Shown here: positions 1-6,486 of the stretch, in pieces | Position numbering within the stretch: the stretch's first letter is position 1 | Layout: each line of letters begins with the position of its first letter | NCBI GenBank assembly: GCA_025925185.1 | Contig: JAICLV010000034.1 | Coordinates: 1 to 18,442 of the forward strand | From: Acidothermaceae bacterium | GTDB taxonomy: Bacteria; Actinomycetota; Actinomycetes; Acidothermales; Acidothermaceae | Direction: 5' to 3' | DNA length: 18,442 bases | Made by a program: the position numbers and the translations under genes | The notes under the pieces: generated by a model | Seen by the model: only the letters and a program-made list of their open reading frames with translations | Databases searched by the model: none | What the model was told of the DNA's origin: nothing

Positions 1-1
1 A

Positions 2-1693
2 CGCACCGTGCTCAGCCAGGGAATCGTGCTGGGCCTGCTGGGCGGCGTCATCGGCGCCGGTGCCGGGATCGAGGTGGGCTTGCTCGGACGCGCGGTGCTC
101 GCCGGCCACGCCGGCATCGTGTTCGGCGGCCTGCACTGGCACCCGGCCGAACTAGTCGGCGCCGCGGCGATCGGCGTCGTCACCGGTGTGCTCGCCGCGA
201 TGCTGCCCGCGCGTGCCGCCAGCCGCCAGGACGTCGTCGCCGCACTCGCCGGCCGGCGCGGCGTCGTCCGGTCGTCACGATCGCTGCCGGTGCTGGGCAT
301 CGTCGCGTTCGCGCTCGGCGCCTTCGTCGCGGTCCTCGGCGCAACCCACGCGCGGCGGGCGAACTTCATCCTTGGCGGGTCGATGGTCGCCGAGCTCGGG
401 TTAGTGGCGTGCACGCCGATGCTGGTCGGCCTGGCCGGCCGGTTGTCGCCGTTCCTGTACGGGTCGATGCGGCTGGCGCTGCGCGACGCGGCTCGCAACC
501 GGTCGCGCTCGGCGCCAGCGGTGGCCGCGATCCTGGCGGCCGCGGCCGGCTGTGTCGGCGTCCTCATCTACACCACCAGCGGGCAGGCGCACGACCGCGC
601 GGACTATCTGCCGAGCGCTCCGATCGGAACCGCGGTCGCGCAACTGCCGTGGGGTGACGTCGACGGCGACAACGGTGTCGATCCCGCCGCGGTGCTCACC
701 GCCGTCCGCTCGTCGCTCCCCGTCGACCGGGCAGCGGTGGTCGACACGGCCGGCGGCACCTGCGTTGCAGGCAAGTGCACCTCGGTGAACGTCAAGCTGC
801 CTCCGGCCTGCCACACCAAGCTGGCGGCCTGCACCGGTGGCGGCGGCGCGTTGACGAGCCCGGCCGTCGGCGCACCTGGTGTCGTGTCGCTGCTGGCTGG
901 CCGAAGCGACACCGCGGCCGAGCAGGCGCTCCGCGCTGGCGACGCAGTCGTGTTCAACCCCGCGCTGCTGACCGGCGGCAAGGTGACGGTCGAGGTGACC
1001 CACTACTCGGTCGGGCCGGTCGACAACACAGGCGTTTCGAACAAGTCCGTCGTTCAGCAACCCGTCGCGATGTCGTTCCCAGCGGTGGTCGCACCGCACG
1101 GCGACAACGCGGTGCCCGACGTCGTCCTTTCTGCGCAGGCGGCGAAGCAGCTCGGCGTCGCGACCCAGGCGCAGGCCGTCGTGGTGAGCATGACCGCCAC
1201 GCCGAGCCAGCACGCCGAAGATCTGGCGCGGACGGCGGTGCAGCGCGCCGGCGGGTCGGGAATGTACGTCGAACGCGGCTGGCACGACCCGTCGCAGGCG
1301 TTCGACCTCGCGCTCATCGCGTTCGCGGCGCTCGTCATCGTGGGCGCGGCGGGGGTCGCCACCGGGCTGGCGATCGCGGACGGTCGCGCCGACCACGCGA
1401 CGCTCGCCGCGGTCGGCGCCTCGCCCGGCGTGCGGCGCCGGCTGGCGGCCGGGCAATCCGCGATGCTCGGCCTGCTCGGCGCGCTCGCGGGCGCCGTGGC
1501 CGGCGTCATCCCGGCGGCGGCGATGCTGCACTCGCACTCGGTGGCAGCGGCGCGCAACGGCACCAGCGGCTACCCGTTGGTGCTGCCATGGACGTCGCTC
1601 GCCGTGCTCGTCATCGGGGTGCCGCTGCTCGGCGCCGCGTGCGCGTGGCTGCTTACGAGGTCGCGGCTTCCGCTCGGTCGACGGGCCACATGA
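2..1693 (+). CDS. FtsX-type ABC transporter permease, 3' part
   Basis: This is a membrane permease of the FtsX/MacB-like type, which works with a separate ATPase in export or envelope remodelling. The frame is open from the first bases of the window, and the visible protein (about 561 residues from a GTG at 8) starts inside a membrane segment, so the true start lies upstream. The visible part opens with glycine/alanine-rich membrane helices (about residues 1-65), a cytoplasmic loop, two more helices (about 93-145) and a basic stretch with RLALRDAARNRSRSAP, common in actinobacterial FtsX-type permeases. An extracytoplasmic domain with four cysteines follows (about 200-430), then a C-terminal FtsX-like domain of three helices with a GASPGVRRRL loop. 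Its stop overlaps the next start (ATGA at 1690-1693), so it is translationally coupled to the carboxypeptidase. Family call is firm; substrate is unknown. Confidence 0.85.
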   Translation, partial: RTVLSQGIVLGLLGGVIGAGAGIEVGLLGRAVLAGHAGIVFGGLHWHPAELVGAAAIGVVTGVLAAMLPARAASRQDVVAALAGRRGVVRSSRSLPVLGIVAFALGAFVAVLGATHARRANFILGGSMVAELGLVACTPMLVGLAGRLSPFLYGSMRLALRDAARNRSRSAPAVAAILAAAAGCVGVLIYTTSGQAHDRADYLPSAPIGTAVAQLPWGDVDGDNGVDPAAVLTAVRSSLPVDRAAVVDTAGGTCVAGKCTSVNVKLPPACHTKLAACTGGGGALTSPAVGAPGVVSLLAGRSDTAAEQALRAGDAVVFNPALLTGGKVTVEVTHYSVGPVDNTGVSNKSVVQQPVAMSFPAVVAPHGDNAVPDVVLSAQAAKQLGVATQAQAVVVSMTATPSQHAEDLARTAVQRAGGSGMYVERGWHDPSQAFDLALIAFAALVIVGAAGVATGLAIADGRADHATLAAVGASPGVRRRLAAGQSAMLGLLGALAGAVAGVIPAAAMLHSHSVAAARNGTSGYPLVLPWTSLAVLVIGVPLLGAACAWLLTRSRLPLGRRAT

Positions 1694-2394
1694 GCCACGC
1701 GCGCCGGGTCGGCCCGGCCGAGGGCCGTCGTCCGCGGGTCGCGCGGCGAGTGCTCCGGATTCGCGTGCTCAGGATTGTGGTGTTGGTCGCCGTGCTCGTC
1801 GTTGGAGCGGTCGTCGTCGTGCAGCTGAACGGCGGCGCCGCGTCGTCCGGCACCGGTGGTTTCAACAACCTCAACAACGGACTTGCGCCAATCGTCACGG
1901 CACCGGCGACGCCACCCGAGGCGTCGGCCACCGCCCCGTCGTCCGGCGAGAAGGTCGGGCCATCGGTGCCGGCCGCGACCGGACGGCTGCCCGAGGCGCC
2001 GTTGTCTGAAGCCGGTCCGGGCGACGTCGCCAACCTGCAGCCCGCGTTGCGGCACGCGATCCTCGCCGCGATCTACGCGGCAAGGCAGGACGGCGTGCAC
2101 CTCGACGTCAACTCCGGCTACCGCACGCCCGCGCACCAGGAAGAGCTCTACGAAGAGGGCATCGCCAAATACGGCAGCGCCCAGGCGGCCCACGCGTGGG
2201 TGCTACCCCCCGATCAGTCGGACCACGTGAAGGGCGAGGCGGTCGACGTCGAGGCGGCCGCCGGCATCGCGTGGTTGGAAAAGAACGGAGTTCGATTCGG
2301 CCTGTGTCGCAAATACGCCAACGAGGACTGGCACTTCGAGCTGCTCGCGCCCGCCGCCGGCTCCAGCTGCCCCCCGATGCTGCCGCACGCTTGA
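1690..2394 (+). CDS. VanY-type (M15) D-alanyl-D-alanine carboxypeptidase, membrane anchored
   Basis: The product is a 234-residue zinc peptidase of family M15 (VanY/DdcY type), expected to trim the terminal D-alanine of peptidoglycan stem peptides outside the cell. A basic N-terminus precedes one membrane segment (about 21-45), then a Ser/Pro/Ala-rich linker (about 50-105) and the catalytic domain. Visible motifs are SGYRT (142-146), SDHVKGEAVD (177-186) supplying zinc ligands H179 and D186, and EDWHFE (212-217) with H215 as third ligand and E212 as the likely general base. The ATG at 1690 is chosen because it overlaps the permease stop as ATGA and gives a normal signal-anchor; the frame is open further upstream, but that part reads through the permease gene in another frame. 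Coupling to an FtsX-type permease suggests a joint envelope role, by inference only. Confidence 0.9.
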   Translation: MSHARRVGPAEGRRPRVARRVLRIRVLRIVVLVAVLVVGAVVVVQLNGGAASSGTGGFNNLNNGLAPIVTAPATPPEASATAPSSGEKVGPSVPAATGRLPEAPLSEAGPGDVANLQPALRHAILAAIYAARQDGVHLDVNSGYRTPAHQEELYEEGIAKYGSAQAAHAWVLPPDQSDHVKGEAVDVEAAAGIAWLEKNGVRFGLCRKYANEDWHFELLAPAAGSSCPPMLPHA

Positions 2395-2430
2395 GGCGCC
2401 TGGCCAAAGACCCGGCGCCTCAGGCGCCTC
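2393..2430. terminator. Hairpin and GGCGCCTCA repeats between convergent genes
   Basis: GAGGCGCC (2393-2400) pairs perfectly with GGCGCCTC (2414-2421) across a 13-base loop. The left arm begins inside the vanY stop codon. A direct repeat GGCGCCTCA follows (2414-2422 and 2423-2431), so the left arm can pair with either copy. It lies between two convergent stop codons and could act as a terminator in either direction, though there is no T-tract. Confidence 0.45.
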
Positions 2431-2437
2431 AGGCGAA

Positions 2438-2932
2438 TCACATGTGCAGGACCTCGCGAACGTCGAGGTTGCGGTAGCTGGTCTCCCCCTCGGTGACCTC
2501 CTGTAGCTGCTTGGCCAGCTCAGTCGTGGCCGGGTGCTCGGAGTTGCGCATCGCCGCCGCGTAGTCCGGGAACGCCACCAACTGGACGTAGGTGTTACGG
2601 CGGTCGCGATCCGCGGAGATCACACCCCAGCGGGCGGTCGCCTCCGATCCGATCCGCGCTCGCCACTGATCGGCGAGCTCCCGAATCCGGTCGAGGTCAC
2701 GCGCCTGGAACTCAATGAGCTGGATGAAAGAGCCCTGTTCGGCCTGCAACATGTCTTCATCACGAAGGTCCGCGCGCAAGCTCTCACGCAGTTCGGGACT
2801 ATCCGTGTGCCCGTGTGACGCCACCACGTGAGCCGCGGCCAACTCGAGGATCTCGTCCTCCTCACCGGAAATCACGACCGTACAGTGGCGGTCGCTCGGC
2901 ATGCTCCGGCAGTCCAACATCTTCCTGGCCAC
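2438..2932 (-). CDS. DUF1059 plus antibiotic-biosynthesis-monooxygenase-like two-domain protein
   Basis: This 164-residue protein has an N-terminal DUF1059-like domain (about 1-60) with the family pattern ARKMLDCR, a second cysteine (C17), ISGEEDEI and HVVASHGHTDSPELRE. A C-terminal domain (about 67-164; FIQLIEFQARD, then NTYVQLVAFPDYAAAM) resembles the dimeric alpha/beta-barrel ABM fold. Neither domain has a firm biochemical role here. The GTG start at 2932 is preferred over internal ATGs at 2920 and 2902 because AAGGAGG (2939-2945) lies six bases upstream, and because DUF1059 proteins usually begin with RKMxDCR. A longer upstream frame runs antisense through the MarR region and is not supported. 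The gene converges on vanY and is bracketed by a partial duplicate of the vanY 3' end. The domain calls come from pattern memory, not a search. Confidence 0.75.
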   Translation of the reverse strand: MARKMLDCRSMPSDRHCTVVISGEEDEILELAAAHVVASHGHTDSPELRESLRADLRDEDMLQAEQGSFIQLIEFQARDLDRIRELADQWRARIGSEATARWGVISADRDRRNTYVQLVAFPDYAAAMRNSEHPATTELAKQLQEVTEGETSYRNLDVREVLHM

Positions 2933-2953
2933 CGTCGTCCTCCTTAGGACGGG

Positions 2954-2979
2954 GGCCCGGCCCTCCTGGCCGGCGGGCC
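2954..2979 (-). promoter_or_regulatory. GC-rich hairpin in the 5' leader of the DUF1059 gene
   Basis: Read on the minus strand, GGCCCG-CCG-GCC pairs with GGCCGGGCC as a 9-bp stem with a three-base bulge and loop AGGAG. It ends eight bases before the Shine-Dalgarno sequence (2939-2945). It could end transcription coming from marR or affect translation of the DUF1059 gene; which of these is not decidable here. Confidence 0.35.
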
Positions 2980-3035
2980 GTGGGCCCAGGCCGCCCAACC
3001 TAGTTCGTTCGATGACCGGCGTATAGCTCCTGCCG

Positions 3036-3058
3036 CCCCGATGCTCCCGCACGCCTGA
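3036..3058 (+). repeat. Degenerate second copy of the vanY 3' end
   Basis: These 23 bases match the last 23 bases of the vanY gene (2372-2394) at 21 positions, including the stop codon. In the same frame, 3026-3058 reads APAA-PMLPHA-stop, against APAA(GSSCP)PMLPHA-stop in VanY. Weaker in-frame similarity extends a few codons further upstream (DDRRI against EDWHF). It is a pseudogene scrap, with no gene body. It shows that the DUF1059 segment sits between two copies of one 3' end. Confidence 0.7.
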
Positions 3059-3078
3059 CGTCGGTCCCGAGCGCCGCC

Positions 3079-3585
3079 TCAGTGCGAGGCCGCGGACCCG
3101 TCGGGCGCGGGTTGCTCGGGGAACGGTTCCTCGGCCAGGTGTTGCAGGACCCGTTCGTTGAGGGTCGCGAACGTCTCGAGTTCGGCAGGGGTGAACAGGT
3201 CGATGAGGTGCTGGCGAACGCGGTCCACGTGTGCTGGTGCCGCGTCCTCGATGGCGCGGCGGCCGGCGGGCAATAGGCGGATCACGACGCTGCGGGCATC
3301 GTCGGGGTTGGGTTCGCGGACGATGAGTCCCCGTTCCTGCATGCCGCGGATCTGGTGGGAGAGTCGGCTCTTCTCCCAGGTCAATGTGGCGCACAGTTCC
3401 CCGGCCGGCATGCGGTCGGCACTGTGCTCGGAAAGCACGGCGAGCACCTCGTAGTCGGACTGGGTGAGTCGCGAATCCTGGAGCAGGTGGCGGCTAAGGC
3501 GCACGTCGAGTTGGTAACCGGCGCGTTTGAACGCCCGCCAGGCGCGGTCTTCGCGGGGGTTGAGCCACCTGGGTTCGGTCGGCAT
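3079..3585 (-). CDS. MarR-family transcriptional regulator
   Basis: The product is a 168-residue winged-helix DNA-binding protein of the MarR family, which usually acts as a dimeric repressor released by a small ligand or by oxidation. The DNA-binding core spans about residues 38-112: helix LTQSDYEVLAVLSEH, recognition region LCATLTWEKSRLSHQIRGMQERGLI, and the wing with the family DxRS motif (D97-A-R-S100) followed by VIRLLPAGRRAI. Helices after 115 form the dimer arm. C64 is the only cysteine. It is divergent from the oxidoreductase gene, with two palindromes in the 93-base gap that suit autoregulation and control of the oxidoreductase-yceI operon. The ATG at 3585 gives a typical N-terminus. 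Family call is secure; the ligand is unknown. Confidence 0.92.
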   Translation of the reverse strand: MPTEPRWLNPREDRAWRAFKRAGYQLDVRLSRHLLQDSRLTQSDYEVLAVLSEHSADRMPAGELCATLTWEKSRLSHQIRGMQERGLIVREPNPDDARSVVIRLLPAGRRAIEDAAPAHVDRVRQHLIDLFTPAELETFATLNERVLQHLAEEPFPEQPAPDGSAASH

Positions 3586-3602
3586 GCCCCAAGCCTAACT
3601 CA

Positions 3603-3620
3603 TGGTTGACTTCTCAACCA
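3603..3620. promoter_or_regulatory. MarR operator candidate 1
   Basis: TGGTTGA-CTTC-TCAACCA is a perfect 7-bp inverted repeat with a four-base spacer, 18 bp in all, in the marR/oxidoreductase divergent region. Size and symmetry suit a MarR dimer. Confidence 0.7.
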
Positions 3621-3629
3621 ATCTCTATA

Positions 3630-3647
3630 TGGTTGAGGAGTCCACCA
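3630..3647. promoter_or_regulatory. MarR operator candidate 2
   Basis: TGGTTGA-GGAG-TCCACCA repeats the architecture of operator 1 with one arm mismatch. The two centres are 27 bp apart, so two dimers could bind side by side and cover promoters in both directions. Confidence 0.65.
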
Positions 3648-3678
3648 TTCACTTCTCGGCAGAAAGTAGGCCCGCATC

Positions 3679-4314
3679 GTGAGCGGCATCAGCATCATCG
3701 GCCTGGGAAATATGGCGCGCGTCCTGGCAATCCGGGCGCTCGCAGGCGGAAACACCGTTGAGGTCATCGGCCGCGACGCGGCCAGAGCCGCGGCCCTGGC
3801 CAAAGAACTCGGCGACGGCGCCGTAGCGGGAACGATCGGAAGCGTCCCGAGCGGTGACGTTGTCATCCTCGCCGTGCCTTACGCCAGCGCCGCCCAGGTC
3901 GTCACCCAGTACGGGCCTGCTTTGGGCGGCAAGACCATCGTCGACATCACCAACCCCTTTGACCCCAGCTACACCGGGCTTGTCACCCCCGATGACAGTT
4001 CTGGCGCGCAGGAAATCGCCAAGGCGGCTCCAGCCGGCGCGCACGTCGTCAAGGCGTTCAACACACTCTTCAGCCACGTTCTCGCCAGCCGGGTTGACAC
4101 CCGTCCGCTGGACGTGTTCATCGCCGGCGATGACAGCGAGTCCAAAGCGCGGGTGTCTTCGTTCGTCGAAAGTCTCGCGCTGCGTCCACTCGATGTCGGC
4201 GATTTGAAAATGGCGCGCTGGCTGGAGGGGGCAGGTCTGCTCGTCGTCGCCCTCGTTCTCGGTAAAGCCGTCAGCGACAACAACTTCTCCCTCGCCGTCA
4301 AAAGCCTCGGCTAA
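3679..4314 (+). CDS. NAD(P)-binding oxidoreductase, F420-dependent NADP reductase-like
   Basis: This 211-residue protein has an N-terminal Rossmann fold with ISIIGLGNMA (dinucleotide loop G8-x-G10-x-x-A13). G31-R32 at the end of the second strand suggests a preference for NADP(H). The later motifs VVILAVPY (61-68), DITNP (89-93) and KAFNTL (125-130) are those of the F420-dependent NADP oxidoreductase/NADP-binding family (PF03807 type). Whether it uses F420 cannot be told from sequence alone; many short homologues have no known substrate. The start is GTG at 3679 (MSGISIIG); the ribosome site is weak. It lies 39 bases upstream of yceI, probably in one transcript, and is divergent from marR. 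Confidence 0.85.
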   Translation: MSGISIIGLGNMARVLAIRALAGGNTVEVIGRDAARAAALAKELGDGAVAGTIGSVPSGDVVILAVPYASAAQVVTQYGPALGGKTIVDITNPFDPSYTGLVTPDDSSGAQEIAKAAPAGAHVVKAFNTLFSHVLASRVDTRPLDVFIAGDDSESKARVSSFVESLALRPLDVGDLKMARWLEGAGLLVVALVLGKAVSDNNFSLAVKSLG

Positions 4315-4353
4315 GCCCAACCCACGTCAACCACGAACCACAGGAGTCAAGAA

Positions 4354-4911
4354 ATGCTCGACATCGCCCAAGCGATAACCGCCCTCACCGGCGACTACGT
4401 CGTCGATCCCGCCCACAGCCGCATCGGCTTCGTGGCGCGCCACGCCATGGTGACGAAGGTGCGCGGCTCTTTCACCGAGTTCGAGGGCACGGTCTTCCTC
4501 GACGAACAGGATCCGGCGCAATCGAGCGCGCGAATCGTCATCAAAGTGCGCAGCATCGACACCGGGAATGCCGATCGCGACAATCACCTGCGCAGCAACG
4601 AGTTTTTCGCCATGGATGAGTTCCCCGAAATCACTTTCACTAGCAACGCGGCGGAACAGGTTGGCGACGAAGACTTCAAGCTCACCGGCGACCTCACGGT
4701 CAAGGGCGTGACCAAGCCGGTCACCATCGACTTCGTCTACCAGGGAACGGCCAAGGATCCCTATGGCAACGTGCGCGCCGGTTTCGAAGGCAAGACCACC
4801 ATCAACCGCAGGGATTTCGGCGTGACCACCAATCTCGCGTTGGAGACCGGCGGCGTGCTGGTGAGCGACAAGATCGCCCTTGAGCTCGACGTCTCACTCA
4901 TTCGCGTCTGA
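4354..4911 (+). CDS. YceI-family lipocalin-like protein
   Basis: The product is a 185-residue YceI-family protein, a beta-barrel of the lipocalin type that binds isoprenoid-like lipids such as polyprenyl quinones in studied members. Diagnostic parts are YVVDPAHSRIGFVARH (15-30), RDNHLRSNEFFAMDEFPEITF (75-95), the GDLTVKGVTKPV strand and the FGVTTN segment near the C-terminus. There is no signal peptide, so this form is probably cytoplasmic, as is usual for actinobacterial paralogues. The ATG at 4354 follows AGGAG (4342-4346) at seven bases. It is the second gene after the MarR operators and probably works with the upstream oxidoreductase in redox or quinone stress, by inference. Confidence 0.92.
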   Translation: MLDIAQAITALTGDYVVDPAHSRIGFVARHAMVTKVRGSFTEFEGTVFLDEQDPAQSSARIVIKVRSIDTGNADRDNHLRSNEFFAMDEFPEITFTSNAAEQVGDEDFKLTGDLTVKGVTKPVTIDFVYQGTAKDPYGNVRAGFEGKTTINRRDFGVTTNLALETGGVLVSDKIALELDVSLIRV

Positions 4912-4975
4912 CGCAGACTCGGCGGCCCGCATCGTGGCCGCTGGGGCGCGGTTAAAAGAACGGACGCGATTCGGC

Positions 4976-5011
4976 GACGGCCCGGCCGGCCTGGTATCCG
5001 GCCGGGTCGTC
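4976..5011. terminator. Strong hairpin between yceI and the DUF4262 gene
   Basis: GACGGCCCGGCCGG (4976-4989) and CCGGCCGGGTCGTC (4998-5011) form a 14-bp stem with one G-U pair and an eight-base loop, between two convergent genes. There is no T-run, as in many GC-rich actinobacterial terminators. A bidirectional terminator is the best reading. Confidence 0.65.
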
Positions 5012-5066
5012 GTTTCACAAAGACAGCCGACCCGTGGTCGATGTTCCGACGTCAGGACCGGTCAGG

Positions 5067-5549
5067 TCAGGCAGTCCATGTCCCGGGCCGCGGCTGGAGT
5101 TCGGGACGGTTCGCGTAGCCGTCCTCCCACGGAAACCGACGCCACTTGTCGTCGTACGTCAGCTGGTAGACCGGCACCGACGCGTGGTCTGGGCGTTGGT
5201 AGTGGCGATTGGCGGCGAGGACAATCTCACCGGGGTTCGGAACCTCCTCGACGACGATGCGGTGCGGCCACTCGTCGAACACGAGCGTCTCCCCAGGCAC
5301 GAGATTCGCGCCAGCTCTGATGCGCGCACCGAGCGTGTTGAGCACGCCACACGCCGTGGGTGCGCCCACGCTGAGGATCACCAACTCCGGGTGGCCGAGC
5401 CCGAACAAGCCGACCGTGTACGCGAAATCCGGAGGCACCTCGCCCGGCTCCCCAGCGACGAACTGGATGAATTGCCCGTGCTTGCGGATCACCTGCGCGA
5501 CGTGGGCGTCTTCTTGGTCCAGCCAGGCCTGAATCTGCGCTTCTGTCAT
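5067..5549 (-). CDS. DUF4262 domain protein
   Basis: This 160-residue protein belongs to the DUF4262 family, which has no established biochemical function. The family signature FAYTVGLFGLGHPEL (42-56) is clear, followed by a second block around 88-135 and the ending YDDKWRRFPWEDGYANRPELQPRPGTW. There is no signal peptide or membrane segment, so it should be cytosolic. The ATG at 5549 has no obvious Shine-Dalgarno sequence but gives a normal N-terminal helix. It converges on yceI and is divergent from the toxin-antitoxin pair. Homologues turn up scattered in actinobacterial accessory regions, which suits this stretch. Confidence 0.82.
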   Translation of the reverse strand: MTEAQIQAWLDQEDAHVAQVIRKHGQFIQFVAGEPGEVPPDFAYTVGLFGLGHPELVILSVGAPTACGVLNTLGARIRAGANLVPGETLVFDEWPHRIVVEEVPNPGEIVLAANRHYQRPDHASVPVYQLTYDDKWRRFPWEDGYANRPELQPRPGTWTA

Positions 5550-5721
5550 GCGGACATCGTGCTGCGGTCAACCGACAACATGACTGCCCGTTCCGCCTCC
5601 CGTGGACGCTCGAGCGATATCCACAGGTCGGCGAACCCGGCCTCCCTCGCGGTTGCGCTCGTCGGGGTCCGGCGCGAGCCGTAGAAGCGCGGTTGTCTGT
5701 GCGGCTTGTCCGCCGCGATCG

Positions 5722-5741
5722 TGTATGACAAAGTACATACA
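5722..5741. promoter_or_regulatory. Inverted repeat at the antitoxin start
   Basis: TGTATG (5722-5727) and CATACA (5736-5741) form a perfect 6-bp inverted repeat with an eight-base gap, whose last base is the A of the antitoxin ATG. Ribbon-helix-helix antitoxins often repress their own promoter through such sites. No Shine-Dalgarno sequence is visible, so a leaderless mRNA is possible. Confidence 0.45.
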
Positions 5742-6061
5742 TGCCGACCCGGAAGACCACCACGACCGTGAAGACCGCCACGAAGAAGGCGCCCGCGCGG
5801 ATACGCAAAACCGCCTCTGCGCGCGCCAAGACTTCTTCGGTGATCTTGCAAGCCCGTGTCGACGGCAACTTCGCGGAGGAGTTGCTGGCGCACGACGCTG
5901 CTGTCCTCGGACTGGATGGACCGTCTGAGGTTGTGCGCGAGGGACTGAAGTTGGTCCATCGGCGGGCGCAGGAACAGTCGCTGATCGACTCCTACGACGC
6001 CTTCTACCAAGGTCTTCGCGCCCCACTCCCCGCTGGCCTAGCCGACGCGGATGCGGACTAG
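5741..6061 (+). CDS. Antitoxin, ribbon-helix-helix type with basic tail
   Basis: This 106-residue protein is read as the antitoxin of a type II pair because it directly precedes a PemK/MazF-type gene. Residues about 34-75 (SVILQARVDGNFAEELLAHD, then GPSEVVREGLKLVHRRA) have the strand-helix-helix pattern of ribbon-helix-helix DNA-binding proteins. The acidic C-terminal part (about 76-106, ending ADADAD) would bind and neutralise the toxin. The first 33 residues are oddly basic and low-complexity (ten Lys/Arg with Thr and Ala), like a histone H1 tail. The ATG at 5741 is the first in frame; a GTG at 5840 would remove the tail but has no ribosome site either. Its stop is directly followed by the toxin start codon. 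Confidence 0.7.
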   Translation: MPTRKTTTTVKTATKKAPARIRKTASARAKTSSVILQARVDGNFAEELLAHDAAVLGLDGPSEVVREGLKLVHRRAQEQSLIDSYDAFYQGLRAPLPAGLADADAD

Positions 6062-6382
6062 TTGTATCCGCTGCGCGGGGAGGTCTGGGACGCGCACATT
6101 CCAGGCACAGGGGTTCACCCCGTGGTCGTCCTCACGATCAACCCACTGCTCACCCGGCTGAGTTCCGTCACCGTACTGGTCGTCACCGGCACTGAAGGTC
6201 CTGCGGCAACGCACATCCCGATCGGACGCGAAGCGGGACTTACCAGATACACCGAGAGCTACGTCAACGTGACCGACGTTCACACGCTCGCCCAGGCGAA
6301 GCTCAGCAAGCGACGGGGCGCGCTTCACCCGGCGGAACTGGCACGGTTAGAGGAGTCGCTGCGCGTGACACTCGGCTTGTAA
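6062..6382 (+). CDS. PemK/MazF-family toxin (predicted mRNA endoribonuclease)
   Basis: The product is a 106-residue PemK/MazF-fold protein, a family of ribonucleases that cut mRNA and stop growth when the antitoxin is lost. It opens with YPLRGEVWDAHIPGTG, then HPVVVLTINPL and VTVLVVTGTEGP, matching the SH3-like barrel of MazF, and ends with TESYVNVTDVHTLAQAKL and a C-terminal helix. The Arg of the usual RPVVV motif is His here (H19-P20), while the threonine of the second motif (about T42) is kept. The start is a TTG at 6062 touching the antitoxin TAG; there is no other start near the N-terminus and no Shine-Dalgarno sequence, so translation is probably coupled. This should keep toxin output below antitoxin. 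Confidence 0.8.
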   Translation: MYPLRGEVWDAHIPGTGVHPVVVLTINPLLTRLSSVTVLVVTGTEGPAATHIPIGREAGLTRYTESYVNVTDVHTLAQAKLSKRRGALHPAELARLEESLRVTLGL

Positions 6383-6486
6383 AGTGCGCCATGCGCGCGA
6401 ACGTGCGTCGGCGGTAACCGGCGGCGTGTCATTGCAGACACGCTTCACGATCAACTGATGCCATAGCGACGGCGGCACGAGCCGGA

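Noticed and set aside
401..1537. Long minus-strand open frame opposite the permease
   Set aside because: Its translation is Arg/Asp/His-rich with no recognisable motif, typical of antisense frames in high-GC DNA.
775..1689. Upstream extension of the carboxypeptidase frame
   Set aside because: The open frame continues far into the permease gene, but the translation there is Arg/Gly-rich shadow sequence. The ATG at 1690 with ATGA overlap gives the natural N-terminus.
2933..3394. N-terminal extension of the DUF1059-ABM protein
   Set aside because: It would run in another frame over the marR gene. A strong ribosome site directs initiation at 2932.
5619..5627. Single DnaA-box-like sequence (ATATCCACA)
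   Set aside because: One-mismatch 9-mers are expected several times by chance in 18 kb, so it is not significant alone.
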